From: Bifidobacterium animalis subsp. animalis ATCC 25527
GTDB lineage: Bacteria; Actinomycetota; Actinomycetes; Actinomycetales; Bifidobacteriaceae
DNA: 64,000 nt
NCBI RefSeq assembly: GCF_000260715.1
Contig: NC_017834.1
Span: forward strand, 1,364,001-1,428,000
Reading direction: 5' to 3'
The translations under genes and the position numbers were made by a program. Below, piece after piece: positions 1 through 7,540 of this stretch. The stretch's first letter is position 1. Each line of letters begins with the position of its first letter. Below the pieces are notes generated by a model. It was given only the letters and a program-made list of their open reading frames with translations, did not search any database and was not told the DNA's origin.

Positions 1-155
1 ACACCCACGGCGGCGTCTTCGATCCGACGCAGACCGATGTCAACACCGTTGACGGCGTGACCATGGCCCGCACCGTTGCCTTCTACGACAACGAGTACGG
101 CTTCACCTCCAACATGGTGCGCACGCTCGAGTACTTCGCCGAGATCTCCGAGTGA
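1..155 (+). CDS. gap: Glyceraldehyde-3-phosphate dehydrogenase, C-terminal end (partial)
   Basis: Only the last 50 codons are present; the gene begins before the window. The reading frame starting at base 3 ends in a helix with the motif YDNEYGFTSNMV followed by RTLEYFA, which is the C-terminal signature of GAPDH. The enzyme oxidises glyceraldehyde-3-phosphate to 1,3-bisphosphoglycerate with NAD in the lower part of glycolysis and the bifid shunt. The stop codon TGA is at 153-155, and a strong hairpin terminator follows 26 bases later, so the gene ends its transcription unit here. Confidence 0.95.
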   Translation, partial: THGGVFDPTQTDVNTVDGVTMARTVAFYDNEYGFTSNMVRTLEYFAEISE

Positions 156-181
156 GCTTCTAGACAAGCATCACGAGCATG

Positions 182-210
182 AGGGCCCCGCTTCCACGCG
201 GGGCCCTTTC
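182..210 (+). terminator. Rho-independent terminator of gap
   Basis: A perfect 10-bp GC-rich stem (182-191 with 198-207) has a 6-nt loop and is followed by TTTC. It lies directly downstream of the gap stop codon. Confidence 0.85.
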
Positions 211-404
211 GTATGCCGCTTGAATGCCGAACCAAATACTGCCACCTATTGATCCCACTATTATCGCGATATTCAATATTTCAATATCCCAATACCTCAA
301 TCTTGAATCTTGCGTAAAAAGAGACAGATGGAGCCCGCAGCTGTCCCCAATTACGCAGAATGGGCGCCGTAACCAGTCTCCCCTCCCCTGCCCAGCTGTG
401 GTCC

Positions 405-410
405 TAGACT
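405..410 (+). promoter_or_regulatory. Candidate -10 element of a leaderless ybaK transcript
   Basis: TAGACT sits exactly 6 nt before the ybaK ATG at 417, and there is no Shine-Dalgarno-like sequence before the start. Transcription would begin at or beside the A of the ATG. No clear -35 hexamer is visible. Dtd and the DUF2252 gene show the same geometry. Confidence 0.4.
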
Positions 411-416
411 GATAGC

Positions 417-926
417 ATGGGTAAGAAGAAGCAGAAGGCAGCTGCGACGCCGGCCATCAAACAGCTTGAAGACGCCAAGGTCACGTTCACAACGCACGAA
501 TACGAACACAGCAACGACGATGCTGATGGGTATGGGCTCGAAGCCGCGCGCAAGCTCGGCTACGACGAACGGCAGGTGTTCAAGACGCTCATGGCCGACA
601 CCGGCGACGAGCGTGTGATCGGCGTCGTGCCGGTCAACGGCCATATGAGTCTCAAGGAGCTCGCCCATGCCGTCGGCGCGAAGAAGGCGGAGATGGCAGA
701 CCCGAAGGTGGCCATGCGTGAAAGCGGCTATGTGGTGGGAGGCATCTCCCCGCTCGGACAGAAAACGCAACATAGGACGGTGCTTGACGAATCCGCGCTC
801 GAATTCGATGAGATACTCGTCTCCGGAGGCAAACGTGGACTGAGTCTGGGCGTCAACCCGCACGATCTGCTCGCCGTGCTCGACGCCACCACCGCACCAA
901 TCGCCACACAGAAGAAATCGTACTAA
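417..926 (+). CDS. ybaK: Cys-tRNA(Pro)/Cys-tRNA(Cys) deacylase, YbaK/EbsC family
   Basis: A 169-residue protein spanning the whole YbaK fold. It has a basic N-terminus, then the strand and helix pattern around LEAARKLGYDERQVFKTLM, the segment GVVPVNGHMSLKELA and the C-terminal GGISPLGQK region typical of bacterial YbaK proteins. Family members hydrolyse cysteine mischarged onto tRNA(Pro). It is a free-standing cytoplasmic editing enzyme. The ATG at 417 is the first start in the frame that keeps the full domain, and it has no Shine-Dalgarno sequence, consistent with a leaderless mRNA. It converges on ispH and does not share an operon with it. Confidence 0.9.
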   Translation: MGKKKQKAAATPAIKQLEDAKVTFTTHEYEHSNDDADGYGLEAARKLGYDERQVFKTLMADTGDERVIGVVPVNGHMSLKELAHAVGAKKAEMADPKVAMRESGYVVGGISPLGQKTQHRTVLDESALEFDEILVSGGKRGLSLGVNPHDLLAVLDATTAPIATQKKSY

Positions 927-1054
927 TATCCGCGTTCCCTGGCAGTGGGGGGAATGGCCGGCGACGTTGAGGAACGCGAGGGAGCTTGCGACAGTGACGA
1001 AATGTCGCCGGACATCCCCTGCACCGCCAAAGGCAGACCAGCGTGGTCGGATGT

Positions 1055-2032
1055 TCAGCCTCGTTTACGCAATGCCGCGGGGAGCACGAAATGCATGTTC
1101 TCCTCAATCGTCTCCACCGTGTCGACCTCGGTGAAGCCAAGCCGCTGCAGCGCGTCGATCACACCTTGCACCAGCTCGTCCGGCACCGACGCCCCCGACG
1201 ACACGCCGACCGCAGAGACCCCCTCGAACCATGCGGAATCGAGCTCGCCGGCGTCATCGACACGGTGGGCGGTGCCACGTCCGCCAAGCGCCTCGTTCGC
1301 CACCTCCATGAGCCGCACCGAATTCGACGAGTTCGCCGAACCCACGATCACCACGGCATCGGCCTGCTCGGCCACCAGTTTCACCGCGGCCTGCCGGTTC
1401 GACGTGGCGTAGCAGATGTCCGAGCTCGGCGGCAGTTCGATCCACGGGAATCTGCGCTGCAATGCGGCGATCGTGCCCGTGGTCTCGTCGACGCTCAACG
1501 TGGTCTGCGAAAGCAACACGAGCTTCTGGTCGGGCGAGAAATCAAGATCGTCCACATCGCGCTCATGCTCGATCAGATGCACATGCTCGGGCGACTCTCC
1601 GATCACGCCCACGGCCTCGTCATGACCGCGATGGCCAATATAAACGATCTCATAGCCTTCCCGCACGAAACGCAACACCTCGCGGTGCACTTTGCTCACC
1701 AGCGGGCAGCTCGCATCGACGACGCTCATGCCGAGTTCGTTGGCTTCGCGCACCACCTGCGGCGACACGCCGTGCGCGGAGAACACGACCGGTATGCCCG
1801 CCTGCGCCGCCGCCTGGGGAATCTCGGAAAGCTCGTCGACGAACACCGCACCCTGCTCGGCGAGTTCGTCGACGACATGCTTGTTGTGCACGATCTGCCG
1901 GCGCACATACACCGGGGGCAGACCGTCTTCGCGCGGCGCGGCAGTGTTCAAAATGGTCTGCACGGACTGTATCGCGCGATCGACACCCGCGCAGAACCCG
2001 CGCGGATTCGCCAGAATGATTCGTTTCGTCAT
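1055..2032 (-). CDS. ispH: 4-hydroxy-3-methylbut-2-enyl diphosphate reductase
   Basis: A 325-residue IspH/LytB enzyme, the last step of the methylerythritol-phosphate route to isopentenyl and dimethylallyl diphosphate. The three cysteines that hold the iron-sulphur cluster are visible in GFCAGVDRA (C14), DASCPLVSKVH and SDICYATSNRQ. The SANSSNS segment binds the substrate diphosphate, and GASVP lies near the C-terminus. An upstream in-frame ATG exists at 2053, but the ATG at 2032 (MTKR) is preferred because AAAGG lies about 5 nt before it and family members start with the first beta strand. It is divergent from galM. Confidence 0.95.
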   Translation of the reverse strand: MTKRIILANPRGFCAGVDRAIQSVQTILNTAAPREDGLPPVYVRRQIVHNKHVVDELAEQGAVFVDELSEIPQAAAQAGIPVVFSAHGVSPQVVREANELGMSVVDASCPLVSKVHREVLRFVREGYEIVYIGHRGHDEAVGVIGESPEHVHLIEHERDVDDLDFSPDQKLVLLSQTTLSVDETTGTIAALQRRFPWIELPPSSDICYATSNRQAAVKLVAEQADAVVIVGSANSSNSVRLMEVANEALGGRGTAHRVDDAGELDSAWFEGVSAVGVSSGASVPDELVQGVIDALQRLGFTEVDTVETIEENMHFVLPAALRKRG

Positions 2033-2170
2033 GCCTGCCTTTCGTCGCATCAATCATAACCGAATGAATGAACACCACACTTGGTTGAATCGCCGAATAA
2101 ATAGGGGGCCACGCGCGCTACAATGGGCACACGTCTCAACAACGAGGCGATCAACGACGACTGGAGTCCC

Positions 2171-3115
2171 ATGAGCGCACTTCCCCCTCGCACAGGCCAG
2201 CAATTCTCCATTTCACACGGCGATTACACCGCGGTGATCGCGCAGCTTGGCGCCACATTGCGCGTGTTCCGATACCAAGGCGACGACGTGACCGTGTCCA
2301 CCGGTCCCGACGATGTGGTCACCTGCTGCGTCGGCCGCGTGCTCGTGCCGTTCCCGAACCGTCTCGAGCACGGCTCCTATGATTTCGACGGCGCGCACTA
2401 CCAGCTTCCGGTGAACGAACCCGAGCGCGACAACGCAATCCACGGCTTCGGCATGAACTACTACTGGCAGATCGAACGACTCGCCGAGGATTCCGTCACA
2501 CTCAGCTGGCGCGTGCCGCTCACTGAAGGATACCCGTTCTCGCTGCAGGTGTTCATCACCTACACGCTCTCAGATTCCGGCATGCGCATCGACTGCGACG
2601 CGGTGAACAACGGCGACGGTCCGGCACCGTGGGCAATGGCCGTGCACCCATGGTTCTCAAACGGCGAGGACGCCTACGGTGACGCCATCGACGCCGTCAC
2701 TGCGCGCTGCAGCATCGAGATTCCCGCCAACACCCACGTGCTCACCAATGGGAACCTGATCCCGACCGGAACCGAAGCGGTGGATGGCACGAAATTCGAT
2801 TTCCGCACACCCACGCTGCTCGACCAGCAACCGTACGACGACGCGCTGACCGACTTGGACCACGATGCCGATGGCACGGTGACCGCGGTATTCACGCGGC
2901 CTGACGGCCGACGGGTGGCAATCATCGGCGACGAGAGCATCACCTCGTTCCAGGTATGCACCGCAAGTGGCTTCCCGGAGGCGATCCACCCGGCCGGCGT
3001 CGCCGTGGAACCGCAGACCGCCTACGCGAACACGTTCCGCACAGGCATCGACCTCATCGAGATCGCTCCGGGAGGCACCGCGCATACGACGATTCGCTAT
3101 CAGGTGCTTCAGTGA
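2171..3115 (+). CDS. galM: Aldose 1-epimerase family protein
   Basis: A 314-residue galactose-mutarotase-like protein. With the start at 2171, the expected catalytic residues are H91 (in NAIHGFG), H159 (in AMAVHPWF) and E280 (in AVEPQTAY), the usual two-His plus Glu arrangement for interconverting alpha and beta anomers. The longer frame begins at 2123, but GGAG stands 5 nt before the ATG at 2171, and the extra 16 residues resemble no domain. A TACAAT -10-like hexamer lies at 2119-2124, overlapping the upstream ATG, which also favours 2171. The exact sugar substrate cannot be told from sequence; it could be a glucose-6-phosphate epimerase relative. Confidence 0.85.
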   Translation: MSALPPRTGQQFSISHGDYTAVIAQLGATLRVFRYQGDDVTVSTGPDDVVTCCVGRVLVPFPNRLEHGSYDFDGAHYQLPVNEPERDNAIHGFGMNYYWQIERLAEDSVTLSWRVPLTEGYPFSLQVFITYTLSDSGMRIDCDAVNNGDGPAPWAMAVHPWFSNGEDAYGDAIDAVTARCSIEIPANTHVLTNGNLIPTGTEAVDGTKFDFRTPTLLDQQPYDDALTDLDHDADGTVTAVFTRPDGRRVAIIGDESITSFQVCTASGFPEAIHPAGVAVEPQTAYANTFRTGIDLIEIAPGGTAHTTIRYQVLQ

Positions 3116-3246
3116 CATACAAGCCGTCCGTCGACACGGCTACACTATGACCATTGTGCCCTGTGCAAAGCGCATGCACCCTGCAACGTCTGGGCGGCAT
3201 GCGACAATGCATAAGGCATATGACGGCTTTAGAAAAGGAGTCCACT

Positions 3247-3321
3247 ATGGGTATGCGCGGACGTAAGCGTAAGGCTCGCCGTAAAAAGGCAGCAAATCAC
3301 GGCAAAAGGCCAAATGCCTGA
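3247..3321 (+). CDS. Large-subunit ribosomal protein bL37 (24 residues)
   Basis: A 24-codon open frame, very basic (mostly Arg, Lys and Ala), ends in AANHGKRPNA. The N-terminal RGRKRKARRKK block and the ANHGKRPN end match what I recall of the actinobacterial ribosomal peptide bL37, seen in mycobacterial 50S structures. A strong AAAAGGAG Shine-Dalgarno sequence lies 6 nt before the ATG, and a 16-bp terminator hairpin follows 27 nt after the stop, so it looks like a free-standing, well-translated gene. The family name rests on recalled similarity rather than a search. Automatic gene callers usually miss it because of its size. Confidence 0.8.
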   Translation: MGMRGRKRKARRKKAANHGKRPNA

Positions 3322-3348
3322 GCATCTGTGATCCGTCTTGAACGGAAA

Positions 3349-3389
3349 TGGGAGAGGCCCGTGGAATTCCACGGGCCTCTCCCATTATT
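3349..3389 (+). terminator. Terminator of the bL37 gene
   Basis: A perfect 16-bp stem (3349-3364 with 3369-3384) closes on the 4-nt loop AATT and is followed by TTATT on the plus strand. Confidence 0.85.
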
Positions 3390-3419
3390 CGCATATATGA
3401 AACCAATGCGCAACCACAA

Positions 3420-3455
3420 CCAAAAAGCCGGTATCCGGGAAACCCGAGTACCGGC
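3420..3455 (-). terminator. Terminator of the sigma/anti-sigma operon (minus strand)
   Basis: An imperfect 13-bp stem with an AAA loop spans 3427-3455. On the minus strand it is followed by five T residues (3422-3426). It lies just past the end of the anti-sigma gene. Confidence 0.8.
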
Positions 3456-3463
3456 GATGCCAC

Positions 3464-3775
3464 TCACAGTTCCTGACGGCGCGTGTGATGGATGATCGTA
3501 TGCGAGGTGACCACGGTGTGCTCAGTGATCACTTCGCCACAGCATTTGTCCAGCGTCATCTTCAATCGTTCGTACAGGCATTCCGGCGCCTGCTGGGGTC
3601 TCAAATACGCTTTCATAGCGGCGATCATCACCTGTTCACGCGCGTCGCAGCATGATGACGGATCGAAGCACTCCCCCTCCACCTGCGGTGCGGATGCATC
3701 ATTCGAATGATGCAGATCGTCCAGCGACACAGGCTCATCATGCTCATCCAAAGGCTGCGATATGCCCTTGCTCAT
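3464..3775 (-). CDS. Putative RsrA/RshA-type anti-sigma factor
   Basis: A 103-residue protein that overlaps the upstream sigma factor gene by the 4 nt ATGA, the usual arrangement for an ECF sigma factor and its zinc-containing anti-sigma factor. The C-terminal half, around APECLYERLKMTL, resembles the end of mycobacterial RshA. Cysteines are at 36, 42, 43, 66, 78 and 79. The classical H-x3-C-x2-C zinc motif is not clearly present; in its place is C-x5-C-C after a stretch with two adjacent histidines, so redox sensing may work differently. It is inferred to hold the sigma factor inactive until thiol oxidation. The gene context is stronger evidence than the sequence. Confidence 0.62.
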   Translation of the reverse strand: MSKGISQPLDEHDEPVSLDDLHHSNDASAPQVEGECFDPSSCCDAREQVMIAAMKAYLRPQQAPECLYERLKMTLDKCCGEVITEHTVVTSHTIIHHTRRQEL

Positions 3776-4524
3776 TGCCTCGCCTTTCCGTGAGCTCCAA
3801 CTAGTTCCTTCTCGCGAGCGTCATCTCGCGTTTCATTGCTATTTGTCTCAACGGAATTCGCCTCCGTTTTATTTCCACGCTTCGCTTTGGCCGTCGAAGT
3901 GCCACGGGAGGTCTTCGTGGATTTGCCGTAGCCGCGGGCGGCGGCGTATTCGGCGAGTTCCTTGCGCAGTTGCGTGCGTGCACGGTTGAGGCGACTCATC
4001 ACCGTGCCAATCTTGATGCCCTGTTCATCGGCCACCTGCTGGTACGACTTGCCATCGATGGCGGCATCGATGAACACCTGGCGGCGCTCCGGGGGGAGCC
4101 TGTCGAGCGCAGCCATGATCTCCTCCGGCGCGAACGCCTCCAAATACTGCTGTTCGGCGGACTGCAGACCTTGCGAAGTATGCTCGGAGGCCGCGAAGAT
4201 ATCCCAGTCGTCGTATTCGCCGGTGGAATCGTTCGCACGCTGCGGGCGACGCTTCGCCTTCGCATACTGGTTGAAGAAGGCGTTGCGTTCGATCGTCGTC
4301 ATCCAGGCTTCGAAATTGGAACCCGGCTTGAAGGTGTCGAAGGCCTTGAAGCCGCGCTCGAAAGTGTCTTGCACCAGATCCTGGGCATCCTCCGGATTGT
4401 TCGTGAACTTCATCGCCTGACGGTAGAGCGCATTGACGGCGGGCATGGCAAGCTTCTCGAAGCGCGCCCGCTTCTCCTGCATCGTTTCGTGTTCATTCTC
4501 GCTTGTTTCGCTCACGCCTTCCAT
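3772..4524 (-). CDS. sigH: ECF-type RNA polymerase sigma factor, SigH/SigR-like
   Basis: A 250-residue sigma factor. Region 2 is visible in NALYRQAMKFTNNPEDAQDLVQDTF and the following FEAWMTTIERNAFFNQY. Region 4, with its helix-turn-helix, is in LPPERRQVFIDAAIDGKSYQQ and the following GTVMSRLNRARTQLRKEL. These match the SigR/SigH family, which drives thiol-oxidation and heat-stress regulons in actinobacteria. An acidic, lysine-rich tail of about 55 residues follows region 4 and is unlike the short ends of most relatives. The frame extends upstream to 5139, but that extension is antisense to murE; the ATG at 4524 (MEGVSE) is taken, with 4482 possible. No good Shine-Dalgarno sequence supports either. 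It is divergent from murE. Confidence 0.85.
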   Translation of the reverse strand: MEGVSETSENEHETMQEKRARFEKLAMPAVNALYRQAMKFTNNPEDAQDLVQDTFERGFKAFDTFKPGSNFEAWMTTIERNAFFNQYAKAKRRPQRANDSTGEYDDWDIFAASEHTSQGLQSAEQQYLEAFAPEEIMAALDRLPPERRQVFIDAAIDGKSYQQVADEQGIKIGTVMSRLNRARTQLRKELAEYAAARGYGKSTKTSRGTSTAKAKRGNKTEANSVETNSNETRDDAREKELVGAHGKARQ

Positions 4525-4653
4525 TGTACGGTACGCAGTGAAGGAAATCTGAAAGCCAGCTGGGGGCGCAAACACTGCGAGTGTCCGTCTGGTATTCGCC
4601 GCTCGCGCACATGCACGGCGCACGGTAGAATTCAAGCGGAATAAAGGAGAACC

Positions 4654-6204
4654 ATGTCTTTGTCGTTGCAATCCGCAGCACGCGAGCTCTTCGCAGAGAA
4701 TCTGCTGCATGAGATCATCACCCCACACATGTGGACCATGAACGCGGCCTCCGTAGAGAACAGCGAGGTGCCGTTCACGGCAATCACCTACGACACGCGC
4801 ACGGTGACGCCAGGCACTCTGCTCGTGTGCAAAGGGAACTTCAATCCGAAATACCTCGAGCAGGCGAACAAGCTCGGCATGGCAGCGTACGTGGCGACGA
4901 ACGATTATTCGGCGTACACGAACGCGCCCGGGCTCATCGTCTCCGACGACAAGAAAGCACTCAGCATTCTCGCCCAGGCATACTACGACCACCCGGAGCG
5001 TCAGCTCACACTGATCGGCATCACTGGCACCAAGGGCAAGACCACCACCGCGTACTACACGCACGCCATCATCAACGCGCTGAGTGGAAACACGACGGCA
5101 TTGTTCTCGTCGGTGGACAACTGCGTGGACGGCATGCACTACGTGGAATCCGACCTCACGACGCCCGAATCGCTCGACGCGGTGCGCATGATGCGCGAGG
5201 CGGTGAGCAACGGCATGAAATACCTGGTGATGGAGGTCTCCTCACAGGCATACAAAGTCAACCGCGTCTACGATTTCCATTTCGACGTCGCCGCGTTCCT
5301 CAACATCTCCCCCGATCACATCAGTCCCATCGAGCACCCCAGTTTCGAGGACTACCTGTGGTGCAAGCGGCAAATCATACGCAATGCCGACATGCTCGTG
5401 CTCGGCGAGCGCAGCGACCACGAGCAACTGCTGCTCGAGGATGCCGAACTGAACCGCGTGCCCGTCTCCACGTTCGCATTGGCCGATTCGCCGGCACAGG
5501 CCGACATTGCGGACGTCACCTGCGCACCGACCAATACGGAGCACACGGCATTCGACTACTTCGTGGACGGCGAGCGTCTCGGCAGCCTCACGCTCGCGAT
5601 GGAGGGCGACTTCAATTATGCGAACGCGGCCGCCGCTCTGGCAATCGCGCGTGACGCCGGCATGGATGTGAGCGACCCGCGTGCGCTCGCCTCACTCGCC
5701 GACGTACGCATCTCGGGACGCATGGAGGAGATGCGCGACAGCAGGTCGAACACGCTCGCCATCGTCGACTACGCGCACAATTTCGCCTCGGTGAACGCGC
5801 TGCTCGATTTCGTGGAGCAGCGGTACGGCGCCGAGCATCCGCATATCACGCTGATCACCGGTTCGGCCGGCAACAAGGCATACGACCGTCGCGAGGGAAT
5901 CGTCAAAGCCGCACAGGACCGCGTGCAGAAGCTCATTCTCACTGCGGAGGACACCGACACCGAGCCCATCGAGCAAATCTGCAGCGAGATGGCAAACAAC
6001 GTGACGAACGAGGATCTCGATGTGCAGACGATCCTCGAGCGTGCCGAAGCCGTGAAGCATGCCGTCGACGAGGCGCGTGCGGCGGACGGTGGCCTGAACA
6101 TCCTGCTGCTCATAGGTAAGGGCGACGAGCAGTGGATCAAGGACCGCAACATCCACACGCCATACGAGGGCGACTCGCAGATTATCCGACGTCTGTTCGC
6201 CTGA
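4654..6204 (+). CDS. murE: UDP-N-acetylmuramoyl-tripeptide synthetase (MurE), complete enzyme
   Basis: A 516-residue Mur ligase with all three domains. It has an N-terminal UMAG-binding region (DTRTVTPGTLLVCKG), the ATP loop GTKGKT (125-130), the SSQAYK segment, the YLWCKRQI lysine region and a C-terminal domain with ISGRMEEM and DYAHNFASV. It adds the third residue of the peptidoglycan stem peptide. The DNPR motif that selects meso-diaminopimelate is absent; the aligned stretch reads LTAEDTDTEP, which favours L-Lys or L-Orn, as expected for bifidobacteria. AAAGGAG lies 5 nt before the ATG, and TAGAAT at 4626-4631 is a possible -10. It sits alone with a FemAB gene, far from the dcw cluster, whose own murE-position gene is degenerate. 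Confidence 0.9.
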   Translation: MSLSLQSAARELFAENLLHEIITPHMWTMNAASVENSEVPFTAITYDTRTVTPGTLLVCKGNFNPKYLEQANKLGMAAYVATNDYSAYTNAPGLIVSDDKKALSILAQAYYDHPERQLTLIGITGTKGKTTTAYYTHAIINALSGNTTALFSSVDNCVDGMHYVESDLTTPESLDAVRMMREAVSNGMKYLVMEVSSQAYKVNRVYDFHFDVAAFLNISPDHISPIEHPSFEDYLWCKRQIIRNADMLVLGERSDHEQLLLEDAELNRVPVSTFALADSPAQADIADVTCAPTNTEHTAFDYFVDGERLGSLTLAMEGDFNYANAAAALAIARDAGMDVSDPRALASLADVRISGRMEEMRDSRSNTLAIVDYAHNFASVNALLDFVEQRYGAEHPHITLITGSAGNKAYDRREGIVKAAQDRVQKLILTAEDTDTEPIEQICSEMANNVTNEDLDVQTILERAEAVKHAVDEARAADGGLNILLLIGKGDEQWIKDRNIHTPYEGDSQIIRRLFA

Positions 6205-6254
6205 TTCGCATGCGACGCGCCTACAATGGGAACAGACGCCTTGGAAAGGAACAC

Positions 6255-7304
6255 ATGATCATCATCGAACGCGTCACTCCGGCCACCATGGAGGAGGAAG
6301 CGAGCAAGCACAACATTGAACTACCAATCGAGCAGACGTCGGTTTGGGCGGATTTCCAAGCGGACATCAACGGCCGCCGCCCATGGGGATGCCTGCTCAT
6401 ACGCCGTGACACCGAGCTCGTCGCCGTGATCTCGCTCATCGACATGGAGACGCACGGCTACCATTACCTGCGTTCCGTGCACGGACCGGTGTGGGCGAGC
6501 AAGCCGAGCGAAGAGCTTGAGGAGCAGATGATCACCGCGCTCGTCGACTATGTGAAGCGCAACGACAAGCGCGTGGCGTTCCTGCGCATCGACACATGGA
6601 CCAGCAAGGGCACGTTCCCCGTGCTCTCCACCGTGCCGTACAACGAAACCGTCGTGCTCGACATCACCGGCGACGACGAGGAGATCCTCGCGCGCATGAA
6701 GAAACGCGGCCGCCGCGACGTGCGCAAGGCATTGCGTGAATCGCCGGCCGTGATCGCCGACGAGACCGAGTTGGCGACCCGTGATTTCTCGGATTACTAC
6801 GCGGTGATGGTGGAGACCGCGCATCGCGACGGCTTCAATCCCGCGCCGATGAGCGACTACACCGACATGATCAAGGCGCTCGGACCTGAGCATTGCCGTG
6901 TGTTCGCGGGCCGCATCGACGGCAAGGTCGTGGCATGGTCCATTGTGACCGTGCACGGCAAGACCGGCGTGTATTACTACGCCTCCATGCTCACTTCGGT
7001 GCGCCGCGAGCATGTGCCTGACAAACTGCTGTATTTCGTGGCCTGCGCGCTCGGCAAGCAGGGTTGCACGAAGCTCGATCTGATGGGCATAGGCAACGAT
7101 TTCGCCCCGTCACTCAAGTCGCTCAACGAATTCAAGACGAAGTTCGCCCCCGAGACCACGCAGATCGCCGCCGGGCGCGACATTCCGATCAAGAAGGCCT
7201 TCTACCACATGCTGCGCATGATGCAAAGCGTGCGCAAGGCGTTGAAACCGAAGCCGCACGGCAATGCGGAGAAGGTGCGGGCCAAGGAATCGGCCGCAAA
7301 GTGA
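6255..7304 (+). CDS. FemAB/MurM-family peptidoglycan bridge aminoacyltransferase
   Basis: A 349-residue protein with two GNAT-like halves. The first includes TSVWADFQADINGRRPWGC and the LRSVHGPVW segment. The second starts near DFSDYYAVMVETAHRDGF and ends in KLDLMGIGNDFAPSLKSLNEFKTKF, the FemX/MurM signature of a FemAB protein. Such enzymes transfer amino acids from aminoacyl-tRNA to the epsilon amino group of the stem-peptide lysine, making the interpeptide bridge. The ATG at 6255 has GGAAAGGA 4 nt upstream; an earlier in-frame ATG at 6132 lies inside murE and is rejected. TACAAT at 6222-6227 could be its own -10. Which amino acid it adds is not visible. Its position behind murE fits a shared role in building the lysine/ornithine-based crosslink. 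Confidence 0.85.
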   Translation: MIIIERVTPATMEEEASKHNIELPIEQTSVWADFQADINGRRPWGCLLIRRDTELVAVISLIDMETHGYHYLRSVHGPVWASKPSEELEEQMITALVDYVKRNDKRVAFLRIDTWTSKGTFPVLSTVPYNETVVLDITGDDEEILARMKKRGRRDVRKALRESPAVIADETELATRDFSDYYAVMVETAHRDGFNPAPMSDYTDMIKALGPEHCRVFAGRIDGKVVAWSIVTVHGKTGVYYYASMLTSVRREHVPDKLLYFVACALGKQGCTKLDLMGIGNDFAPSLKSLNEFKTKFAPETTQIAAGRDIPIKKAFYHMLRMMQSVRKALKPKPHGNAEKVRAKESAAK

Positions 7305-7329
7305 TGCAATTGTAATACGGTATTTCGGC

Positions 7330-7531
7330 ACTTTGGTCGTTTATTTAACACGGCGTGAGATAAACGACCAAAATGGGAGGAACTACGGTCATTTACCTCG
7401 CACTGCGTGATATGAACTGCCAAAGTGACGGGGAACTATGGTCGGTTAGTACACAGACTGTGCAGCACATGACCATAGTTGCCTGCGATTTGACCGTTTA
7501 CCGTACACCGTGTGAAGAAAACGACCAAACC
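7330..7531. repeat. Cluster 1 of the 52-bp palindromic repeat (4 units)
   Basis: Four consecutive units each open with a TGGTCG-like core, at 7334, 7386, 7439 and 7491, spaced 52, 53 and 52 bp. Each closes with a matching CGACCA-like core about 27-30 nt further on. Unit 1 has perfect 12-bp arms (7332-7343 and 7361-7372). Unit 3 has perfect 10-bp arms (7434-7443 and 7471-7480). Units 2 and 4 are imperfect. The cluster fills the gap between the convergent femAB-like gene and folC. Confidence 0.85.
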
Positions 7532-7540
7532 GCGGCGATA

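Noticed and set aside
224..412. 62-codon frame upstream of ybaK
   Set aside because: It lies in an AT-rich gap, has no Shine-Dalgarno sequence, and overlaps a palindromic repeat candidate; no recognisable protein.
4525..5139. N-terminal extension of the sigma factor frame
   Set aside because: It runs antisense through murE and contributes no sigma region; ECF factors start close to region 2.
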